NCBI RefSeq assembly: GCF_030407455.1
Contig: NZ_JASDDJ010000022.1
Span: forward strand, 1-50,913
Length of the DNA: 50,913 nucleotides
Reading direction: 5' to 3'
Origin: Psychrobacter sp. 5A.1
GTDB lineage: Bacteria; Pseudomonadota; Gammaproteobacteria; Pseudomonadales; Moraxellaceae
The first letter of the stretch is position 1. Each line of letters starts with the position of its first letter. A program made the translations under genes and the position numbers. The notes beneath the pieces are model-generated. The model did not search any database and was not told the DNA's origin. It saw only the letters and a program-made list of their open reading frames with translations. Positions 37,135 through 46,002 of this stretch are shown here, piece by piece.

Positions 37135-38472
37135 ATGCCAAAAATGAAGGCGGACAGCCTGCCAAACGATGCTATTAAGTTGAACCTCATCGAACAAGCG
37201 ACAAATGCTAGCGTTGTAGAGGTGATGGATATTCCCTTGTCGCTCTATATTCATATCCCGTGGTGTGTCAAAAAATGCCCCTACTGTGATTTTAATTCGC
37301 ATGAGCTACCGATAGACAGTGAGCTATCTATGTATGAGGAATATGTCGATGCGCTACTGCTAGATGCAAGCATGCAACGGTCGTTGACTCAAGGCCGCAA
37401 AATTGGTTCGATATTTATCGGTGGGGGCACGCCATCGCTGTTACCTATTGCACAGTATCGACGACTATTCACTAGCTTGCGTAATACCTTTACATTCGCT
37501 GATGATATAGAAGTGACCATGGAAGCCAATCCGGGCACGCTAGAGCATGCCCCCTTTGCTCAGTATCTAGAGGTCGGTATCAATCGTCTGTCAATTGGTG
37601 TGCAGAGCTTTGCTGCTGATAAGCTCAAAACGCTTGGGCGCATCCATGATCCTGCACAAGCATTGTCAGCGATTCGTGCTGCCAAAGCTGCTGGATTTCA
37701 GCGGGTCAATGTCGATCTCATGCATGGTCTACCGCAGCAAACCATGAATGAAGCGCTGGATGACATTCAAATGGCGCATGATGCTGGCGCAACGCATATC
37801 TCTTGGTATCAACTGACCATTGAGCCAAATACCGTGTTTTACCGTAGTCAGCCTATTTTACCAGACGAAGACAATTTGGCTGATATTGAACAAGCAGGTC
37901 AAGCGCTATTGCAGCAATTAGGCTATAGCAATTATGAAGTGTCCGCATGGGCAGGTGCGTCAGACAAACCATGCCGTCATAATATCAACTATTGGCAGTT
38001 TGGCGATTATCTAGCGATAGGGGCTGGGGCGCATGGCAAAGTGACAATTAGTCATAAAGCGACGATGCATCACAAAGCTAGCGAAACAGCAGAAACGAAT
38101 AAAATGGAAAACGACTTATTAACAGAATCAGGTATCTACCGTTTTAGTAAATCGCGTTTGCCAAAAGATTATATAGGGCATTTAGATGCCAATGAGCCAC
38201 CTACCACAATCCAACATGCACCAAAAATGGTGGGCTGGCAAGCGATTGATAAAGATGAATTGGTGAGCGAGTTTATGCTAAATGCGCTACGCTTACACGG
38301 CGGGGTGGCTTGGTCATTGTTTGAAAAAAGAACAGGGCTACCGCTTGACGAGATTACCGTGCAAGTGGATAAGCTGGTTCAACAAGGGCTGTTGATAGAC
38401 AGTACTGAACATTTACAGCCAACAGTATTGGGACAGCGTTATCTCAATCAGATATTACGCGCATTTTTATAG
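37135..38472 (+). CDS. hemW: radical SAM heme chaperone HemW
   Basis: HemW binds heme and an [4Fe-4S] cluster and delivers heme to respiratory proteins. It was formerly annotated as a coproporphyrinogen oxidase-like protein. From ATG 37135 the protein has 445 residues. SLYIHIPWCVKKCPYCDFNS holds the CX3CX2C cluster at Cys44, Cys48 and Cys51; a fourth cysteine, as in coproporphyrinogen oxidase HemN, is not seen there. FIGGGTPSLL and MEANPGTLE are typical, as is NRLSIGVQSF. A His/Lys/Glu-rich insert follows GAGAHGKVTIS. The start is uncertain: TTG 37093 is also possible, and no ribosome binding site is strong. Confidence 0.93.
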   Translation: MPKMKADSLPNDAIKLNLIEQATNASVVEVMDIPLSLYIHIPWCVKKCPYCDFNSHELPIDSELSMYEEYVDALLLDASMQRSLTQGRKIGSIFIGGGTPSLLPIAQYRRLFTSLRNTFTFADDIEVTMEANPGTLEHAPFAQYLEVGINRLSIGVQSFAADKLKTLGRIHDPAQALSAIRAAKAAGFQRVNVDLMHGLPQQTMNEALDDIQMAHDAGATHISWYQLTIEPNTVFYRSQPILPDEDNLADIEQAGQALLQQLGYSNYEVSAWAGASDKPCRHNINYWQFGDYLAIGAGAHGKVTISHKATMHHKASETAETNKMENDLLTESGIYRFSKSRLPKDYIGHLDANEPPTTIQHAPKMVGWQAIDKDELVSEFMLNALRLHGGVAWSLFEKRTGLPLDEITVQVDKLVQQGLLIDSTEHLQPTVLGQRYLNQILRAFL

Positions 38473-38516
38473 CATTGTGTTTGGATAACTGTCTAACGAT
38501 GGTGCAATTTGAACAC

Positions 38517-38552
38517 AAAAAAGGCTTATCAAATGAATGATAAGCCTTTTAT
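38517..38552. terminator. bidirectional intrinsic terminator
   Basis: AAAAGGCTTATC and GATAAGCCTTTT form a perfect 12-base stem with an eight-base loop. It ends hemW and, on the other strand, the small entericidin-like gene. Confidence 0.85.
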
Positions 38553-38571
38553 AAAATCCAAAAATCAAACC

Positions 38572-38712
38572 TTAGATTTTGTTTTGTACGTCTTGAGCGC
38601 CGCCAGAAACAGCTTCGCCAGCACTTGATACGTCTTGGCCCAAACCTTTAAAAGTATTGCAACCAGTTAGAACAAACATAGCAGTTAATGATGCGATGAT
38701 TACTTTTTTCAT
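38572..38712 (-). CDS. entericidin A/B-family small lipoprotein
   Basis: This 46-residue gene is easily missed because of its size. It reads MKKVIIASLTAMFVLTGC, then NTFKGLGQDVSSAGEAVSGG, ending in AQDVQNKI. The lipobox LTGC predicts lipidation at Cys18. The mature region matches entericidin B ([20 protein letters not shown] in E. coli), a membrane lipoprotein linked to stationary-phase lysis. AGGA seven bases before ATG 38712 is a strong ribosome binding site and a terminator lies directly downstream. The second, antidote-like entericidin of the E. coli ecnAB pair is not present. The role here is inferred from family only. Confidence 0.88.
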   Translation of the reverse strand: MKKVIIASLTAMFVLTGCNTFKGLGQDVSSAGEAVSGGAQDVQNKI

Positions 38713-38959
38713 AATAGTATCCTCAAGATAAATCGATTGTTATAAGTCGTTACAGTGACGCTAAGTCAGCGTCACTGAGGGAGTGCTGGATAAGAAGATA
38801 ATGTGCACTTATTATCTTGTTATCCATTACAGACATCATAGTGAAAGTTAAAAACGCTGCACAGTATCAAAATGTAAGTATTGGCAGTAAACTGTAACTT
38901 TCAATTACCTACCGCTCATAAATGTAAATAAGAGAGCGCAGAATATTTGTGGAGTAAGA

Positions 38960-39520
38960 ATGACCATCCATATCGTGCTAGTAGCCCCAAAAATGCCAAG
39001 CAACACGGGCAATATCATTCGATTGTGTGCCAATAGTGGTGCGCAGTTGCATTTGGTCAGGCCGTTAGGATTTGAGCTAGATGATAAAAAGCTACGCCGA
39101 GCAGGCCTCGACTATCATGAATACGCGCATTTGCAAGTGCATGATGATTGGGCAGCAGCAAGGCAAGCGCTAAAAGCCGCTGACTGCCATGTGGTCACTG
39201 CATTGACAACCAAACTGAGCAAACCATTTTACGATTATAACTTTAGTGGGCCGTCGACCTTTGACACATCTAACAATCCTGTTATACCCAATATTGGGCT
39301 GGTTTTTGGTTCTGAGACAGCCGGTCTGGCAGATGATATACGTGAAGACATCGGTGCGGATAACTGGCTGAGATTGCCAATGCTGGCTGATTCACGCAGT
39401 TTGAATTTGTCAAATAGCGTCGCTATATGCTTATACGAGATATGGCGACAGCAAGAGTTTGTAGGCGATGAAGGTCGTAGTGTCGGTTACGAAACTTTGA
39501 CAGTCTACGACCCAAAATAG
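38960..39520 (+). CDS. trmL: tRNA (cytidine/uridine-34-2'-O)-methyltransferase TrmL
   Basis: TrmL methylates the ribose of the wobble nucleotide in two leucine tRNAs. The 186-residue protein is a minimal SPOUT methyltransferase (157 in E. coli): HIVLVAPKMPSNTGNIIRLC at the N-terminus, RRAGLDYHEY, and the knotted AdoMet site formed by LVFGSETAGL, LRLPM and SRSLNLSNSVAICLYE. TGGAG five bases before ATG 38960 supports the start. A C-terminal extension of about 20 residues and an insert near STFDTSNNPVIPN account for the extra length. Confidence 0.95.
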   Translation: MTIHIVLVAPKMPSNTGNIIRLCANSGAQLHLVRPLGFELDDKKLRRAGLDYHEYAHLQVHDDWAAARQALKAADCHVVTALTTKLSKPFYDYNFSGPSTFDTSNNPVIPNIGLVFGSETAGLADDIREDIGADNWLRLPMLADSRSLNLSNSVAICLYEIWRQQEFVGDEGRSVGYETLTVYDPK

Positions 39521-39656
39521 CGACAGGTTTAAAAGACCGTTACGTATCTAAAAAAGGTTGCGTACCAAATGAGCAGTGAGATACTGCTCATTCATCTATG
39601 CTGAGTCTTTAATAAGATATCGAGCGTATCTGATAGACATCTCTGATAGGTAGCTC

Positions 39657-40013
39657 TTATAGACAGTTTGGTGGTTTGGGTAAGCCTGCCAAGCGGTTGA
39701 CATGACGCGCAACCAAACCTGTATTAAACAATTGCTGTAGCTTTTGATTGCTAATATCTTGTTCTGGTAAAGTCTTTTGTAGCCATTTGATCAATGGACG
39801 GGTTGCTGGCGCGTGATTAAATTTGTCAAAAAACGCGCGCACTTGTTGCAAAACTTCTAAATGCTCATCGCTCAGATTGACCTCTAGTGTGTCTGCCAGT
39901 TGCTGTGCGATAGCAGGCGTCCAAATCGTATGATCACACAGATGACCGTCTTGATCTAATTCAATATTAGCCGCTGTTACTGTAGCGTTGTGAGTCGTCA
40001 TATCATTATTCAT
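39657..40013 (-). CDS. tusE: TusE/DsrC-family sulfur relay protein
   Basis: TusE takes persulfide sulfur from TusD and hands it to MnmA. The 118-residue protein ends GLPKPPNCL, with the essential penultimate Cys117 on the flexible C-terminal arm, and has the family core NHAPATRPLIKWLQKTLPEQ. Its ATG overlaps the tusB stop (40010-40013), indicating translational coupling. It is the last gene of tusDCBE. A second start at Met5 is possible. Confidence 0.93.
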   Translation of the reverse strand: MNNDMTTHNATVTAANIELDQDGHLCDHTIWTPAIAQQLADTLEVNLSDEHLEVLQQVRAFFDKFNHAPATRPLIKWLQKTLPEQDISNQKLQQLFNTGLVARHVNRLAGLPKPPNCL

Positions 40014-40339
40014 AAGGCAATGGTCACCACTTTATCAAACGAACTGTCTTGAGTCAGCTTGACCCAGGCCTCGTCCGTTAAAATACCAGTCAATTTAGTC
40101 TCTAAATTTAGCTTGCCAGTCGTATTTGCTGTGAGCTGTGCTACGTCATCTGCTAATGCATAGATACCAGCAATGCCGTCTATATCGCTATCATTCAAAT
40201 AAGCATTGAGCCAGTCGATAAAAGCAGGGGTGGCGCCGAGCAGAAGGATGCTGTCGCCGCTGCGCCAAGTGCGAGACATCTCCTCAGTACTGCGTCTAAG
40301 GGTATCCATCGTGCTGTGCAATTGATATAAAGTTGCCAT
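40010..40339 (-). CDS. tusB: TusB/DsrH-like sulfur relay subunit
   Basis: TusB is part of the TusBCD heterohexamer. The 109-residue protein (E. coli 95) is divergent, as usual for TusB: MATLYQLHSTMDTLRRSTEE at the start, SGDSILLLGATPAFID and IAGIYALADDVAQL in the core. The call leans on position between tusC and tusE as much as on sequence. It lacks cysteine, which fits a structural subunit. Confidence 0.85.
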   Translation of the reverse strand: MATLYQLHSTMDTLRRSTEEMSRTWRSGDSILLLGATPAFIDWLNAYLNDSDIDGIAGIYALADDVAQLTANTTGKLNLETKLTGILTDEAWVKLTQDSSFDKVVTIAL

Positions 40340-40392
40340 AAAGGTGTCCGATTGCGTGCTTTATTATTTTATATAAAGCGTTATATAACGAC

Positions 40393-40719
40393 TTAAAAAG
40401 TCAATATCTGCTCAAAGTCTGGTGAGTTGATGACCTCTGGTACTAGTGTGAGCTGTGAGGCCAAATCTGTTGGCAACATACCAGTGACCCAGCCACTAAA
40501 GACATCGTCGGGTAGCCAAGCTGCGGGCATGTCGTAAAGCTCAAGTGACTGAATCATACCGTGCAATCGCGAATCAGATTGCATCAATAAGCCGAAAACA
40601 GGTGCGTCCAAATATAGCTGTACTTCATGACCGAATGTCGCTAGGGTTAATGCAAGCGCACAGCCTTCATAACTGGCTGCCTCAGTGGGCGTGTGTAGCT
40701 GAATTAATAATTTCATCAT
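40393..40719 (-). CDS. tusC: TusC/DsrF-like sulfur relay subunit
   Basis: TusC is the second structural subunit of TusBCD. The 108-residue protein has a DsrE/F-like flavodoxin-type fold pattern: SYEGCALALTLATFGHEVQL, YLDAPVFGLLM, SLELYDMPAAWLPDD and VPEVINSPDFEQILTF at the C-terminus. It is located 53 bases before tusB and 64 bases after tusD, in the order expected for the operon. Confidence 0.87.
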   Translation of the reverse strand: MMKLLIQLHTPTEAASYEGCALALTLATFGHEVQLYLDAPVFGLLMQSDSRLHGMIQSLELYDMPAAWLPDDVFSGWVTGMLPTDLASQLTLVPEVINSPDFEQILTF

Positions 40720-40783
40720 GTATTCCTAAATATATGTATCGCGACCAGTGATCTCAGTAGACAAACTATCAAACGACACATTA

Positions 40784-41269
40784 TCAAAACTGTATCAAAC
40801 GGCAGTCCTCTTGCATCACCATAGCCAGCTCACTGAGTCCCACTAAAGTAAATCCTGTCGCAAGATTGGCACCGTCAAGCTGATGGCGCGCGCTGTTATC
40901 CGTATCACTCACACCGCGGCTCAGTGCCGTACTGACACAAACGGGCAGTGATAGCTGATACTGTTCAGCCAGATTTTGCCATTCTTTGGTCAAGTCTATT
41001 TGATCGGCTGACTGCCAGCGTAAACCGTTTGCGATATGTGCTGAGTCGCCATAAAAAAATACATTGAGCAATGGTTTTTCAGTGATAGGGTTGTCGCTAG
41101 CGTTTGTATCCTTGACGTCAGTACTACTGGCGCCTGTATTGTTATTGATTTCATGGCTACTCGCTACGCTCTTCAGATAAGCGCGCGCGTAGCGTAGTGC
41201 CAAATTCGCCAATGGGTGACTGGGGTCAGCGGTAATCAATAGTAATGGGGTAGTGGTCGTCATCGTCAT
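40784..41269 (-). CDS. tusD: TusD/DsrE-family sulfurtransferase subunit
   Basis: TusD is the active-site subunit of TusBCD, accepting sulfur from TusA. From ATG 41269 the protein has 161 residues. Cys111 in LPVCVSTALSRGV aligns with the catalytic cysteine of E. coli TusD (128 residues). The extra length is a Ser/Thr/Asn/Asp-rich insert at about 36-65 (INNNTGASSTDVKDTNASDN) between the first helix and the next strand. GTG 41284 and ATG 41263 are alternative starts, and no ribosome binding site decides. It is the first gene of tusDCBE. Confidence 0.9.
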   Translation of the reverse strand: MTMTTTTPLLLITADPSHPLANLALRYARAYLKSVASSHEINNNTGASSTDVKDTNASDNPITEKPLLNVFFYGDSAHIANGLRWQSADQIDLTKEWQNLAEQYQLSLPVCVSTALSRGVSDTDNSARHQLDGANLATGFTLVGLSELAMVMQEDCRLIQF

Positions 41270-41284
41270 AGGTTGCGGTATCAC

Positions 41285-41722
41285 AGGTTATAAATAAGAG
41301 TTTAGAGAGTATGATTGAGCTGCTATCAATGCTTTTGATAAAGCATGCGCCTCGATCTTTTTATTATAGCGCTTGCACTTATTTTTGTATGAAAACATGC
41401 CCTAATTATACAAAATACAGCGGCTCATACAGTTATTTCACCATATTGCTATGCCACAATATTGTCATGCCAAGAGGCTGTTTTAGTCGTTGCAATAACT
41501 TGTCGCCATAAAAAGAGGTCTGTCATCGCTATCCAAGATGTTTATGCTAACATAAAGCGCTTAAAATCAAATAGAGCCACTGTTACTGAACGTGGTTTTA
41601 TCTCTGGCATTGGCAATTGAGTATTATTATTTGATGCTGTGACTGCCTCGTAAGAAAAAACAATAAACTTATGAGCTGGGTTCACGTAGTCTTACCATTC
41701 TATGTAAGGAGTTTTTTTTACT
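41285..41722. other. divergent intergenic region tusD / glnE
   Basis: About 440 bases. A minus-strand TATAAT at 41368..41363 may be the tusD -10 box. AAGGAG at about 41708 is a rather distant ribosome binding site for glnE. A 66-codon plus-strand frame from 41311 has no ribosome binding site or coding character. No RNA gene was recognised. Confidence 0.4.
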
Positions 41723-44599
41723 ATGTTACCTGCTATGTTACCAACTATGCCCTCACGTATGAACAGTGGTACAGAGTATCAGCCTACAGCAGAACAGCGA
41801 CAAGTACTGCAAATAGCGAGTGAATTTGCTTATCAGATTTGGGAAAGCCGAACGGTTTCATGCCAAACGTTTTTGCGCAGCTATCCACTGAACAGTACAT
41901 TGACCCGTCAGCAGATCGATGATCTGATCCAAGATTATACGTTAGATGAAAATTACCAGCTCGCTGATGAAACTAAGGTCATGAGCGGTTTGCGCCATTT
42001 GCGTACGCTGTTGATGATGCGCTGGATTTGGCAAGACGCCTTGCAGATGATCAGTCTCGAACAATTGACCGATGAGCTGTCTGAATTTGCAGATGGCTGT
42101 ATCTCTTTTGCTAAAGATTATACCTATCAGCACTTGGTTGCCAAGTATGGTGAGCCGACCTTTATCAATGCCCAAGGCAATATGCAAATCGATGACATGG
42201 CCATCATGGCCATGGGTAAGCTTGGCGCGCAAGAATTGAATCTATCGAGTGATATTGACTTAATCTTTGTGCATCAAGCGCGCGGCGAGACCAATGGCGA
42301 TAAAATAAATAGCACACGTAGCATAGACAACAAACGTTTTATGACCAGATTGGGCCAAGGCATCATAAAGCTGCTGGATAATAAAACCGCTGACGGTTTT
42401 GTTTTTCGGGTGGATATGCGCTTACGTCCATGGGGTGATGGGAGTGATTTGGCCATTCATCTGTCCGCATTGCAAAAGTATTTTACGATGCATGGGCGTG
42501 CATGGGAGCGTTTTGCTTGGCTAAAGGCACGCGTAGTTGGACAGATAGATCAGCCGTTTTATGATGAGATACAGGCACTGATTAAGCCGTTTGTCTTTCG
42601 CTATTATGTGGACTATAGTGCTTTTTCAGCACTCAGAGAGATGAAGTCTCTGATTCAAAACCAAGTTGCGCAGCGTGAAGACTTAGACAACATCAAGCTA
42701 GGTGCGGGTGGTATCAGAGATATTGAGTTTATCGTACAGGCCTTTCAGCTTATCTATGGCGGTCGGCATCCACAGCTGCAAGTCAAACCTTGTTTGCAAG
42801 CGATGCAAGTGTTGTGCGAGCTTGGATATCTAGAGCCGTCAACCTACGAGCAGTTACAGGCAGCGTATCGGTTTTTGCGCCGACTTGAGCACGCTATCCA
42901 AGCGATTCATGATCAGCAGACCCAGCGCTTACCACACGATGTACAGTGGCAGCATAATTTGGCCATTACACTTGGGTTTGACAATTGGGCAGCACTCCTA
43001 ACTCATCTCAATCAACATCGAGACCGTGTCAATGTTCCTTTTGAGCGTATGGTCACTGAGCGCCAAGTGCCAGATCAAGAAGACACCGATCTTGATCCAG
43101 AGCATCTTGATGAACAAATTGCCCGTTTAAATGAAGTATTAGCAGAAGACAGCCGCGCATTGCTACAGAATTTTTGGCAATCAAAAATGGTGGCCAACTT
43201 GAGTGATGAGGCCAGAGAGCGTTTGGACGATGCGTACCCTGTGATTGTCCATGCACTACTGGCACATCAAGAACAGCAGCAACTTGCCAATACGGCCTTG
43301 CCACGTCTTATCTCGTTACTCGAAGCAATTTGTCGTCGTTCTATTTATTTGGTCATGATTGCTGAAAATCCCAATGCAACGATTGAGTTGATTCCGATGT
43401 TATCCGCCAGTCCGTGGATCGCAAAAGAGCTGGCGCAATATCCTGTGTTGTTGGATACTTTTTTGCAGCAGCGCTATCGCCATCTACCAGATAAACGTGA
43501 GCTGCGCGATATACTACGCCAACAGCTACTACGCGTCGAGCCAGACGATGAAGAAGAGCTGCTAAGCGTCTTGCGACTATTTAAGAAAAACCAAGTATTG
43601 GCTGTCGCTGCTAGCGATGTATTGGCTGAGCGTCCGATAATGAAAGTGTCGGATTCATTGACTTATATTGCTGAAGTGGTGCTAGAGGCAGCATTAGAGC
43701 GTGCTTTTGCAGAGATTGTTAACCGTTATGGTTATCCTATTGGCCAAGATGGCGACCCAGTCACTGAAGCCGACTGTGGCTTTGCGATTATCGGTTATGG
43801 CAAGCTTGGCGGGTTAGAGCTGTCCTATTCTTCAGATTTGGACTTGGTATTCTTACACAAGATAAAAGAGCGAGGCATGACCACTGGTGAGAAATCAGTG
43901 AGTGGTATGAAGTTTGCCGCCCGTCTTGTACAAAAGCTGATGAATTATCTCAATACCCAAACACGCGATGGCCGCGCTTATGAGATTGACATGCGCCTGC
44001 GACCTTCAGGAAATGCTGGCATGATGGTCGTGTCTTGCCATGCGTTTGAAACCTATCAGATGGACAAAGCGTGGTCATGGGAGCATCAAGCACTGGTACG
44101 CGCACGTGCTATTTGTGGAGACAGACGAGTCACCGCTCTCTTTTGTGATATCCGCCGCGATGTGTTGTCGCTGCCACGGACACTGGATCAAGTACGTAAT
44201 GAAGTCACCAGTATGCGTATCAAAATGCAAAAGCACCTAGGGACGAGCCAATGGCAACAACAAGCGGGCAAGTTCCAGCTTAAGCAAGATGCAGGCGGTA
44301 TTGTCGATATTGAGTTTTTGGCACAGTTTGCGGTATTGGCCTACTCACATGAGCATTTGAGCCTGACCAAATGGAGCGACAACGTGCGTATTTTTGAAGA
44401 GGTGGCATTACTTGGTATTTGGGAGGAGCAGGTCTGCCAAGATCTAACGGATGCCTATCTGAGAATACGTGCCGCGACTCATCAATTGGCGCTGTCTGAG
44501 CAATCATTACTCGTTGATGAATCGCTTTGGCAAGAAACGCGTACCTTGGTGCAGTCACAATGGCAGCATCTAATGGGTGTCGAGCCAGACGATGAATAA
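41723..44599 (+). CDS. glnE: bifunctional glutamine synthetase adenylyltransferase / deadenylase
   Basis: GlnE adds AMP to, or removes it from, glutamine synthetase in response to PII and glutamine. The 958-residue protein (E. coli 946) has two nucleotidyltransferase domains. The N-terminal one has MGKLGAQELNLSSDIDLIFV, the C-terminal one has YGKLGGLELSYSSDLDLVFL, and each is followed by a conserved D-R-L-R-P stretch (VDMRLRPWGDGSDLAIHL and IDMRLRPSGNAGMMVVSC). Asp pairs in both sites are intact, so both activities are expected. Met13 and earlier methionines give several possible starts. It is followed by ilvE with its own promoter region. Confidence 0.97.
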   Translation: MLPAMLPTMPSRMNSGTEYQPTAEQRQVLQIASEFAYQIWESRTVSCQTFLRSYPLNSTLTRQQIDDLIQDYTLDENYQLADETKVMSGLRHLRTLLMMRWIWQDALQMISLEQLTDELSEFADGCISFAKDYTYQHLVAKYGEPTFINAQGNMQIDDMAIMAMGKLGAQELNLSSDIDLIFVHQARGETNGDKINSTRSIDNKRFMTRLGQGIIKLLDNKTADGFVFRVDMRLRPWGDGSDLAIHLSALQKYFTMHGRAWERFAWLKARVVGQIDQPFYDEIQALIKPFVFRYYVDYSAFSALREMKSLIQNQVAQREDLDNIKLGAGGIRDIEFIVQAFQLIYGGRHPQLQVKPCLQAMQVLCELGYLEPSTYEQLQAAYRFLRRLEHAIQAIHDQQTQRLPHDVQWQHNLAITLGFDNWAALLTHLNQHRDRVNVPFERMVTERQVPDQEDTDLDPEHLDEQIARLNEVLAEDSRALLQNFWQSKMVANLSDEARERLDDAYPVIVHALLAHQEQQQLANTALPRLISLLEAICRRSIYLVMIAENPNATIELIPMLSASPWIAKELAQYPVLLDTFLQQRYRHLPDKRELRDILRQQLLRVEPDDEEELLSVLRLFKKNQVLAVAASDVLAERPIMKVSDSLTYIAEVVLEAALERAFAEIVNRYGYPIGQDGDPVTEADCGFAIIGYGKLGGLELSYSSDLDLVFLHKIKERGMTTGEKSVSGMKFAARLVQKLMNYLNTQTRDGRAYEIDMRLRPSGNAGMMVVSCHAFETYQMDKAWSWEHQALVRARAICGDRRVTALFCDIRRDVLSLPRTLDQVRNEVTSMRIKMQKHLGTSQWQQQAGKFQLKQDAGGIVDIEFLAQFAVLAYSHEHLSLTKWSDNVRIFEEVALLGIWEEQVCQDLTDAYLRIRAATHQLALSEQSLLVDESLWQETRTLVQSQWQHLMGVEPDDE

Positions 44600-44894
44600 T
44601 ATCGAAACTTGTATGATTAAGGTCTTGCCGATAGTCAAAGAGACGCTTAAACTGTAATGCTTTACGATACGTAAAAACGATGTAAGCACAAATCAAAAGA
44701 GTTCATTTGCCAATACGGCCAGTGATACAATCGGTCACACATCATCATAATGCTGTCAGTGGTTCGTCATAATGAAGCGATACTTTAAGCAATAAAAATT
44801 GACGCTGCGGTGTTATCGTAAGATATTGATCAATACTGTTAAATAAAACCTACCTAAAAAAGTTAGACATGAGCGCTAACATAAGGACTATAAA

Positions 44895-45824
44895 ATGAAT
44901 ATGGCAACACAAGATGGTAAGCTTTGGATGAATGGCACGATGATTGAACAGCCAGATGCCAAAGTGCATGTGCTCACACATAGCCTGCATTATGGTATGG
45001 CAGTGTTTGAAGGCGTGCGCGCTTATCAAACTGCTGACAATCGTACGGCTATTTTTCGTCTAAAAGAGCATACCGAGCGTTTGTTAGGCTCTGCAAAAAT
45101 CTTTCAAATGGATGTGCCTTTTGATGCGGCCACTCTAGAGCAAGCACACAAGGATGTCGTCAAGCAAAACAACTTGGCAGAAGCTTATATTCGTCCGCTT
45201 ATTTGGGTTGGTGCAGAAAAACTTGGCTTATCTTCACGCGACAACAGCATCAATGCGATGGTTGCTGCGTGGCATTGGGGTGCTTATCTTGGTGAAGAAG
45301 GCATCAAAAATGGTATCCGTGTAAAAACTTCGTCTTATACGCATCACATGCCGAACGTGACCATGTGCAAGGCTAAAGCCTCTAGCAACTATCCTGTCTC
45401 TATCATGGCCAACCAAGAAGTCACTCGTAATGGCTACGACGAAGCTATTTTAATGGATCCACAAGGCTTTGTCTGTCAAGGTGCTGGCGAGAACTTATTC
45501 TTGGTAAAAAATGGCGAGCTACATACGCCAGACCTATCAGGTGGCGCATTAGACGGTATCACTCGTCGTACAATGCTACAGTTCGCTGCTGACTTGGGTA
45601 TTAATGTTATCGAACGCCGTATCACTCGTGATGAGTTTTACTTGGCAGATGAGATATTTATGACAGGGACAGCTGCTGAAGTCACACCTATTCGTGAATA
45701 TGATGACCGCACTATTGGTAATGGCGGCCGCGGTGAGTTGACTGAAAAATTACAGACCTTGTACTTTGATGTGGTCCACGGTCGTAATGAAAAATATATG
45801 GACTGGTTAAGCTTTATTGATTGA
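44895..45824 (+). CDS. ilvE: branched-chain amino acid aminotransferase
   Basis: IlvE transfers the amino group between glutamate and the keto acids of leucine, isoleucine and valine. The 309-residue fold-type IV PLP enzyme has THSLHYGMAVFEGVRAY at the start, the PLP lysine Lys161 in KAKASSNYPVS, EAILMDPQGFVCQGAGENLF, LDGITRRTM and EIFMTGTAAEVTPI. AAGGA before ATG is a strong ribosome binding site. It ends at a strong terminator, with the IS30 element directly beyond. Confidence 0.97.
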   Translation: MNMATQDGKLWMNGTMIEQPDAKVHVLTHSLHYGMAVFEGVRAYQTADNRTAIFRLKEHTERLLGSAKIFQMDVPFDAATLEQAHKDVVKQNNLAEAYIRPLIWVGAEKLGLSSRDNSINAMVAAWHWGAYLGEEGIKNGIRVKTSSYTHHMPNVTMCKAKASSNYPVSIMANQEVTRNGYDEAILMDPQGFVCQGAGENLFLVKNGELHTPDLSGGALDGITRRTMLQFAADLGINVIERRITRDEFYLADEIFMTGTAAEVTPIREYDDRTIGNGGRGELTEKLQTLYFDVVHGRNEKYMDWLSFID

Positions 45825-45851
45825 TCATACAAATATGATTAAATATTTTTT

Positions 45852-45885
45852 AAAAGCTAAGACCTATATAAGTCTTAGCTTTTTT
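45852..45885 (+). terminator. intrinsic terminator after ilvE
   Basis: AAAAGCTAAGAC and GTCTTAGCTTTT form a perfect 12-base stem with an eight-base loop and six T. The IS30 element begins 17 bases downstream, so it did not disturb the ilvE transcript. Confidence 0.88.
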
Positions 45886-45901
45886 ATGTTTTATCAAAAC
45901 G

Positions 45902-45923
45902 TAGATTAACACATGAAGTGCAA
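45902..45923. repeat. left inverted repeat of the IS30 element
   Basis: It starts TAGATTAACACA and pairs with 46932-46953 in inverse orientation, with a few mismatches in the middle. Confidence 0.8.
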
Positions 45924-46002
45924 TACCAAAGAGCAGGTGAAAAAAAGACCTAAATGCGCTAGCATCAAAGTCATTATCCACCGCCAAAGTGAGACTGCAA
46001 CC

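Noticed and set aside
41311..41511. 66-codon frame between tusD and glnE
   Set aside because: It has no ribosome binding site, an odd composition, and lies across the probable tusD promoter.
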